A DNA stretch of 64,000 nucleotides from Acetobacter sp. 46_36 (GTDB taxonomy: Bacteria > Pseudomonadota > Alphaproteobacteria > RF32 > CAG-239), in assembly GCA_001917135.1 (NCBI GenBank), contig MNTT01000013.1, forward strand, positions 212,591 through 276,590. Direction: 5' to 3'. Position 1 is the stretch's first letter, and each line of letters begins with the position of its first letter. The notes below the pieces were generated by a model that was given only the letters and a program-made list of their open reading frames with translations, searched no databases and had not been told where the DNA came from. The position numbers were made by a program, and so were the translations under genes. Shown here in pieces: positions 60,155 through 64,000 of this stretch.

Positions 60155-60949
60155 TTACGGGACGATTCTGCTTTCAATATCTTTGAAATAATTGACAACA
60201 TCGGTCTTAAGCTCGCAGACCGCCGGTTCATCGCAGACAATAATCCCGTAACGGTGCATTTGCAAAATGCTTACCGGCCACATGTGGTTTATGCCGCATT
60301 CAATCGCATGGTGCACAGCGCGGGCTTTTTTGGGGCCGGTTGCCAAAATCATAACTTCTTCGGCGTCCATAATCGTTCCCACGCCCACGGTCAAAGCCAT
60401 GGTCGGAACCCGGCTCTCATCGCCGTCAAAAAAGCGCGAATTGGCCTTAATCGTATCCCGGGTCAGCGTTTTTACCCTGGTGCGGGAAGCCAGAGACGAT
60501 GCCGGCTCGTTGAAGGCAATGTGTCCGTCTTCTCCCACGCCGCCGATAAACAAATGGATTTTGCCGTATCGGCGGATTTTTTCCTCATACTCAGCGCATT
60601 CTTTGCCAAAGTCCGTGGTCATTCCGTTTAGGATATTGATGTTTTCGGGGCGGATATCAATATGCTTGAAAAAGTTTTCATGCATAAAATAATGATAGCT
60701 CTGGGGATGTTCCGGCGGCAGGCCGATGTATTCGTCCATATTGAACGTAACCACGTTTGCAAACGAGAGCTCTTGCGCCTTGACCATTTCTATCAGCCTC
60801 TGATACATTCCGAGCGGGGTGGAACCGGTCGGCAGCCCAAGCACAAAGGGCTTTTCCGGTGTCGGGCGGAAGGCATTTATCTTATACGCCACATAATGGG
60901 CAGCCCATAAAGAACATTCGTCATAGTTGTTTTTGATAATCACGCGCAT
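60155..60949 (-). CDS. nagB: Glucosamine-6-phosphate deaminase
   Basis: A 264-residue cytosolic enzyme converting glucosamine-6-phosphate to fructose-6-phosphate and ammonia. It has LGLPTGSTPLGMY (phosphate loop), FNMDEYIGL with the catalytic Asp, and GGVGEDGHIAFNEPASSL with the Asp-His-Glu set. The length and order match NagB of E. coli. Its start overlaps the nagA stop by one base (TAATG), so translation is coupled. The product feeds Pgi at 21540. Confidence 0.97.
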   Translation of the reverse strand: MRVIIKNNYDECSLWAAHYVAYKINAFRPTPEKPFVLGLPTGSTPLGMYQRLIEMVKAQELSFANVVTFNMDEYIGLPPEHPQSYHYFMHENFFKHIDIRPENINILNGMTTDFGKECAEYEEKIRRYGKIHLFIGGVGEDGHIAFNEPASSLASRTRVKTLTRDTIKANSRFFDGDESRVPTMALTVGVGTIMDAEEVMILATGPKKARAVHHAIECGINHMWPVSILQMHRYGIIVCDEPAVCELKTDVVNYFKDIESRIVP

Positions 60950-62109
60950 TATTTTTTCTCCCGTATAAATTTTCCGCCAACCACGGTATCAATCAAATTA
61001 AAGTCTTTGTCCATTATCAGCAAATCGGCATCAAACCCGGGGATAATCATCCCTTTGCCGTTTTGCTTCATAATTTCCGCCGGATTAACCGACGTCATCT
61101 TGACGGCGTCTTCGACCCGCACGCCAAATTCGAGCAGATTGCGAAAACCGTCGTACATCGTAATTCCCGAACCGATAATGACTTCATCGGCTTTGCGTTT
61201 GAAACACTTGTCAAAGTAAAAGTCGGCATCTTCCGGCGGGGTGGCATGAGCGTATTTCAAAGCGTCGGTAATCATCACCAGTTTGTCAATCGGCTTGCTC
61301 TGCATCAAAAGGGTAATCAATTTCGGATTGGTATGAACCCCGTCGCCGATGAATTCGCAGGAAAGCTCCTGATGTATCAGCCCCGCGCCGACCACGCCGG
61401 GTTCGCGGTGGTGCAGCGGGCGCATCGCGTTAAACATATGGGTCAGGTGCATAATCTTGACTTGCATCCCCTCAATCATCTGTTCGTAGGAGGCATTGGT
61501 GTGCCCTGCCTGAAGGATAATTCCCTGACTAATGCAATAGAGCGCCAGCTCGCGCATATTTTTGAGCTCGGGCGCGACGGTCATATTGATGATTTTTCCC
61601 TGTCCGGCTTTGACAATCCGCTTCATATAATCCAAATCGACGGCAGATAAGCCTTCGGCCAACTGTCCGCCGATGCGTTCGGGGGAGAGAAACGGCCCCT
61701 CCAAATGCATTCCCAAAATCCTGGCGCCTTTTTCTTTGCCCATCGCTTTTAAAATTGCTTTCATTTTTTTCATCAGCTCAGGCTCAGGCGAGGCGTTGAT
61801 GGTCGGAATGAAAGAGGTTACCCCGTTTTCCGCCAGAAATTCGGACATTTTCAAAATGGCTTCCGGCGAGGCGTCGTCGGTGGAATAGCCGCCGCTGCCG
61901 TGAATGTGGGTATCAATAAACCCCGGGAGCAGGCTGGCGCCCATCAAATCTATGATGCGAACCTGGGGCGAAAACTTTTTTTGCTTGAACCGCCTTTCGT
62001 TATAAACGTCGGCAATTTTGCCGTCTTTGATGTAAACGGCACAATTTTTCATCACCGAGAAACCGGCGTAGACGGTGGCATTGTGCAGACAAACAGCGTT
62101 GCTATCCAT
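60949..62109 (-). CDS. nagA: N-acetylglucosamine-6-phosphate deacetylase
   Basis: A 386-residue amidohydrolase removing acetate from GlcNAc-6-phosphate. It has the metal site FIDTHIHGSGG, HLEGPFLS with the metal Glu, QAGHTNAS, LTHMFNAMRPL and the catalytic Asp in MITDALKYA. The start at 62109 follows AAGGAGTGCCC and gives the normal family length; a longer open frame upstream to 62358 is spacer. First gene of the nagA-nagB pair. No transporter or NagC-type regulator is adjacent. Amino sugars from mucin or peptidoglycan recycling are the likely source. Confidence 0.96.
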   Translation of the reverse strand: MDSNAVCLHNATVYAGFSVMKNCAVYIKDGKIADVYNERRFKQKKFSPQVRIIDLMGASLLPGFIDTHIHGSGGYSTDDASPEAILKMSEFLAENGVTSFIPTINASPEPELMKKMKAILKAMGKEKGARILGMHLEGPFLSPERIGGQLAEGLSAVDLDYMKRIVKAGQGKIINMTVAPELKNMRELALYCISQGIILQAGHTNASYEQMIEGMQVKIMHLTHMFNAMRPLHHREPGVVGAGLIHQELSCEFIGDGVHTNPKLITLLMQSKPIDKLVMITDALKYAHATPPEDADFYFDKCFKRKADEVIIGSGITMYDGFRNLLEFGVRVEDAVKMTSVNPAEIMKQNGKGMIIPGFDADLLIMDKDFNLIDTVVGGKFIREKK

Positions 62110-62436
62110 GGGCGGGCACTCCTTAAAAACTATCTTATGGCGGTGATTGTGCCATATCGGGAACGGTTTGTAAAGAGTTATTGTCTTTTTATGGCGAAAA
62201 GTTCCGGCGGGAGGCAGCGCCACTAGCGACGGGGCGGATGAGGAGAGAGAGGTGGCGCGGTGAGGTCTTTGTGTGGCAGTGCCACAGGCATGGGGCGGTG
62301 AGGCGGGAGAGATGAGGAGCGGGTAGGGTGTGTGGCGCGGGAGAGGGGCAGATGTCATAAAAAAAGGAGTGCCTTGCGGGCGCTCCTTCTTTTGATAATC
62401 AGAAAACTATCGGCCAGGCCGGTAATCTTCTGTTTT

Positions 62437-62754
62437 TTACAGTTGGATGCGTAGCTTTCTAGTGAGATCGGTTCCGATGTGCTCGTCATTTTTGATGTCG
62501 CGAAACATATCTTTAACGTAGGTGTAAAATATCCGTATTGTGAAACCGAAGAGAAGCCACATTACTCCGGTTATAATCCAGGAGATAACAAGACTGGGGG
62601 CGAGCCACAGTTGTATGCCGAACTGGATTATTCCAATGAAGCCGAATATGATACCGATGTAGCCGACCAGCAGGAATGTTAATCCGATAAGCAGACTGAT
62701 GGCATTGACAACAGCGTTCCATACTTTTGCAACTGTAATTTTTAAAGTTTTCAT
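62437..62754 (-). CDS. Small membrane protein, copy B of duplicated cassette
   Basis: A 105-residue paralogue of the protein at 55387, same length, sharing AVVNA.(G/S)LLIGL, WIITGVMWL.FGFTIR and KDM..DIK. The hydrophobic core and Trp-rich segment are kept while loop and tail residues vary (KNDEHIGTDLTRKLRIQL). The start is AAAAATTATGAAAAC with no Shine-Dalgarno. It is preceded by the conserved leader. No family is recognised; a small inner-membrane protein. Confidence 0.75.
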   Translation of the reverse strand: MKTLKITVAKVWNAVVNAISLLIGLTFLLVGYIGIIFGFIGIIQFGIQLWLAPSLVISWIITGVMWLLFGFTIRIFYTYVKDMFRDIKNDEHIGTDLTRKLRIQL

Positions 62755-62771
62755 AATTTTTTCTTTTTTTT

Positions 62772-62967
62772 AACGAGGTTCGGTCCTGTACCTAATCCTT
62801 CGTGAAACGACGCCGCAGGGACTGCCGTTTCGTGGTTATCTCATAAAGTTGTTTATGCCATATTATGAAAAAAACATTACAAATCAGGGGATTCAGGAAT
62901 AAACCTCAAGGCCGAAATTGTGAAAACCGTTTTTAATAATAGACATATTTTTATATTGTAGGGTTTT
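62772..62967 (-). ncRNA. Conserved structured 5' leader, copy B
   Basis: Same three-hairpin element as at 55721. The last ~95 nt before the gene differ from copy A at only a few positions, while the upstream half (62860-62965) is more diverged. The conserved block contains GAAACGGCAGTCCCTGCGGC and ACAGGACCGAACCTCGTT. Confidence 0.6.
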
Positions 62968-62996
62968 ATTATACCACAGTTTTCATTGCTTGGCAA
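62968..62996 (-). promoter_or_regulatory. Promoter of cassette copy B
   Basis: On the minus strand TTGCCA (62991-62996), a 17-nt spacer and a perfect TATAAT (62968-62973). Confidence 0.85.
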
Positions 62997-63170
62997 GAGG
63001 AAATTTTTCGGGAGCGATGGCGAGAGGGGAAGCGGTGTGGCGGGAGAGGGGGGCAGAGAGGAATGGAGCGCGGGGAGTCTTTTGTGCCGACGGTGTGTGG
63101 CGCGGGGAGGTGAGGTCTTTGTGCCGGACGTTCGGTTGGTAGTGCCGCGTGTAAAAACTCCCAAACCGCA

Positions 63171-63350
63171 ATGCCAGTGTCATCTTCTCCATCCGCAGTT
63201 CAGCCGTCGACGCCGTCTTCTGCCAAAAAACGCTGGATATGCAAGCTTTGCGGCTATGTTTACGAAGGCGAAGTCCCTTTTGAAGAACTGTCGGACAATT
63301 GGCACTGTCTGTTATACGGTATCGGCAAAGATATGTTTGAACTGCAATAG
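63171..63350 (+). CDS. Degenerate rubredoxin-like small protein
   Basis: A 59-residue ORF with a Ser/Pro-rich start and then a rubredoxin-like module: KRWICKLCGYVYEGEVPFEE, followed by LSDNWHCLLYGIGKDMF. The spacing and the GKDMFE-like ending match rubredoxin domains, where the second half reads CP.CG.GKDMF. Here the fourth iron ligand is Tyr instead of Cys, so a normal Fe(Cys)4 site cannot form. There is no Shine-Dalgarno before the ATG. It may be a decaying gene or fragment, or a modified site. Confidence 0.55.
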   Translation: MPVSSSPSAVQPSTPSSAKKRWICKLCGYVYEGEVPFEELSDNWHCLLYGIGKDMFELQ

Positions 63351-63367
63351 CCGTGGTCTCAAAAGAG

Positions 63368-63395
63368 TTGACAAAAAACAGGATAATGCTATAAT
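63368..63395 (+). promoter_or_regulatory. Near-consensus promoter of the terminal membrane-protein pair
   Basis: Perfect TTGACA at 63368-63373, a 16-nt spacer and perfect TATAAT at 63390-63395, 33 nt before a short ORF. Confidence 0.85.
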
Positions 63396-63428
63396 CAGCT
63401 CAATTTAATAACTATTAAAATATCATTT

Positions 63429-63539
63429 ATGGAAACAATCCTCGTTTTTGCCTTGTTTATCTTGGCAGTATTTGGCAGAGTGGTGCATAGAAAAATGGAT
63501 TCCCGCAAACGTCAGCAGAAGTATGCGGAGTATTGTTGA
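63429..63539 (+). CDS. 36-residue single-helix membrane peptide
   Basis: A short ORF beginning METILVFALFILAVFGRVV, one transmembrane helix followed by a basic tail (HRKMDSRKRQQKYAEYC). It sits directly behind a near-consensus promoter and 11 bp before the next gene, so it is probably the first gene of a two-gene unit. It lacks a Shine-Dalgarno (TTTATGGAA). Too short for family recognition. Confidence 0.5.
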   Translation: METILVFALFILAVFGRVVHRKMDSRKRQQKYAEYC

Positions 63540-63550
63540 GGTAGGAAAGT

Positions 63551-64000
63551 ATGGTACAAGAAAGAGGCCAGGAAAGGGAAGAATGTGATAACACCGTCTG
63601 GTGGATTGCGATAATGTTCACCATTGCGGTCGTTGTAACAGTTGTTTTCATATACATAGCCCCGGTTCTAGCATTTTTTATGCAAAACGGTATTTCTAAG
63701 GAAAGCTCGGAAATAGCTAGTTTGTTTTTGAAAAAATCTTTTGCTGATTGGGGTTTTTTGCGGGACTGGTATCTGAAATGGTTCAATAAAGTTCATCATT
63801 ACAGTGGTGAGTTTAAAATAAGTTTATGGCCGCCGATTCTGCCGCTTATTTCTTTTCCATTGGTTTTGATTATCGGTGGTAGGTGTTTTATCAGAAACCG
63901 CTCAACGGAATGGCAGGAAGAGTTTGCGCAGGTCGTCGACGAATTAAACAGGGAAAGTGCTGACGAACAGCAGCGCTTTTATCAGGAGAGCCAAACGGTT
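63551..64000 (+). CDS. Membrane protein, 3' end cut by the window
   Basis: At least 150 residues. An acidic start (MVQERGQEREECDN) is followed by a transmembrane helix (WWIAIMFTIAVVVTVVFIYI), then a ~70-residue loop (ISKESSEIASLFLKKSFADW … LKWFNKVHHYSGEF), a second helix (PPILPLISFPLVLIIGG) and a cytoplasmic polar region continuing past the window. The start has TAGGAAAG. Two N-terminal helices with a periplasmic loop and a cytoplasmic remainder resemble the N-termini of VirD4/TraG coupling proteins, but no diagnostic motif is inside the window, so this is only a possibility. Confidence 0.6.
   Translation, partial: MVQERGQEREECDNTVWWIAIMFTIAVVVTVVFIYIAPVLAFFMQNGISKESSEIASLFLKKSFADWGFLRDWYLKWFNKVHHYSGEFKISLWPPILPLISFPLVLIIGGRCFIRNRSTEWQEEFAQVVDELNRESADEQQRFYQESQTV

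Larger units (their letters stand above)
62357..62998. repeat. Second copy of a ~640-bp cassette (first copy 55303-55940)
   Basis: From the AAAAAAAGGAGTGCCTTGCG hairpin through a small membrane gene and its leader to TTCATTGCTTGGCAAG, this segment matches 55303-55940 in the same order and orientation. Terminators and promoters are nearly identical, the leader is highly similar and the coding part less so. No terminal inverted repeats, target duplications or transposase are seen. 62215-62345, next to nagA, is a G-rich low-complexity spacer. Confidence 0.9.

Noticed and set aside
62357..62998. Insertion sequence
   Set aside because: No transposase, terminal inverted repeats or target-site duplication; described instead as a duplicated cassette.

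Overview
The window reads as chromosomal DNA of a Gram-negative, probably anaerobic or microaerophilic bacterium. The best guess is an uncultured host-associated (gut-type) alphaproteobacterium; that placement is inference. Envelope genes (TolB, PagP, AmiC, an autotransporter, several beta-barrel or lipoprotein genes) show an outer membrane. HydF and rubrerythrin point to [FeFe]-hydrogenase metabolism and peroxide defence in an oxygen-poor niche. Coding DNA is GC-rich. Most spacers are short and GC- or purine-rich and contain tandem minisatellites, some of which run into coding sequence as low-complexity linkers. No transposase, rRNA or CRISPR array was seen.

Layout. 1-1032: CorA-type transporter (3' end outside the window) and tRNA-Leu(GAG). 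1475-6765: a promoter, a 43-bp repeat leader and a phage-derived module of two paralogous propeller-like proteins, a LamG-like protein and an overlapping i-spanin/o-spanin pair, followed by tRNA-Thr(CGT). 7.2-17.6 kb: an unknown 551-residue protein, YqgE, a DsbD/ScsB-like membrane protein without its redox cysteines, HydF, a 28-residue-repeat solenoid protein and a membrane protein with a histone H1-like tail. 18-31 kb: a Pmp-type autotransporter, Pgi, MutL, a lipoprotein, a YifB-type AAA protein and a Cys-rich exported protein with a degenerate trypsin fold. 31.7-43.6 kb: type IV pilin-like protein, acyltransferase 3, M23 peptidase, rubrerythrin, pirin, a deoxyinosine glycosylase, an aspartate-semialdehyde-dehydrogenase-like protein lacking catalytic residues, an MscS/MscK channel and a HAD phosphatase. 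43.6-46.2 kb: an outer-membrane barrel gene preceded by a striking tandem structured RNA with its own promoter and terminator, then tolB. 46.5-55.3 kb: small membrane or coiled-coil proteins, AmiC, TrmJ, CysE and an alpha/beta hydrolase. 55.3-63.0 kb: two copies of a roughly 640-bp cassette encoding a small membrane protein under a highly conserved leader, surrounding a WG-repeat protein, a PHP phosphoesterase, a small lipoprotein, PagP and the overlapping nagA-nagB pair. 63.2-64 kb: a degenerate rubredoxin-like ORF and two membrane-protein genes behind a strong promoter, the last running off the window.

How the genes fit together. A large share serve the envelope: peptidoglycan hydrolysis (AmiC, M23), the Tol system, lipid A palmitoylation, adhesion or display (autotransporter, pilin-like protein) and osmotic safety (MscS type). 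Amino sugars enter glycolysis through NagA, NagB and Pgi. Several proteins keep a recognisable enzyme fold without catalytic residues. The strongest candidate for something undescribed is the two-module RNA at 44388-44803. Each module carries the same small hairpins, a long-range helix and a loop/tail pseudoknot, and the pair ends in an intrinsic terminator just before an outer-membrane protein gene.
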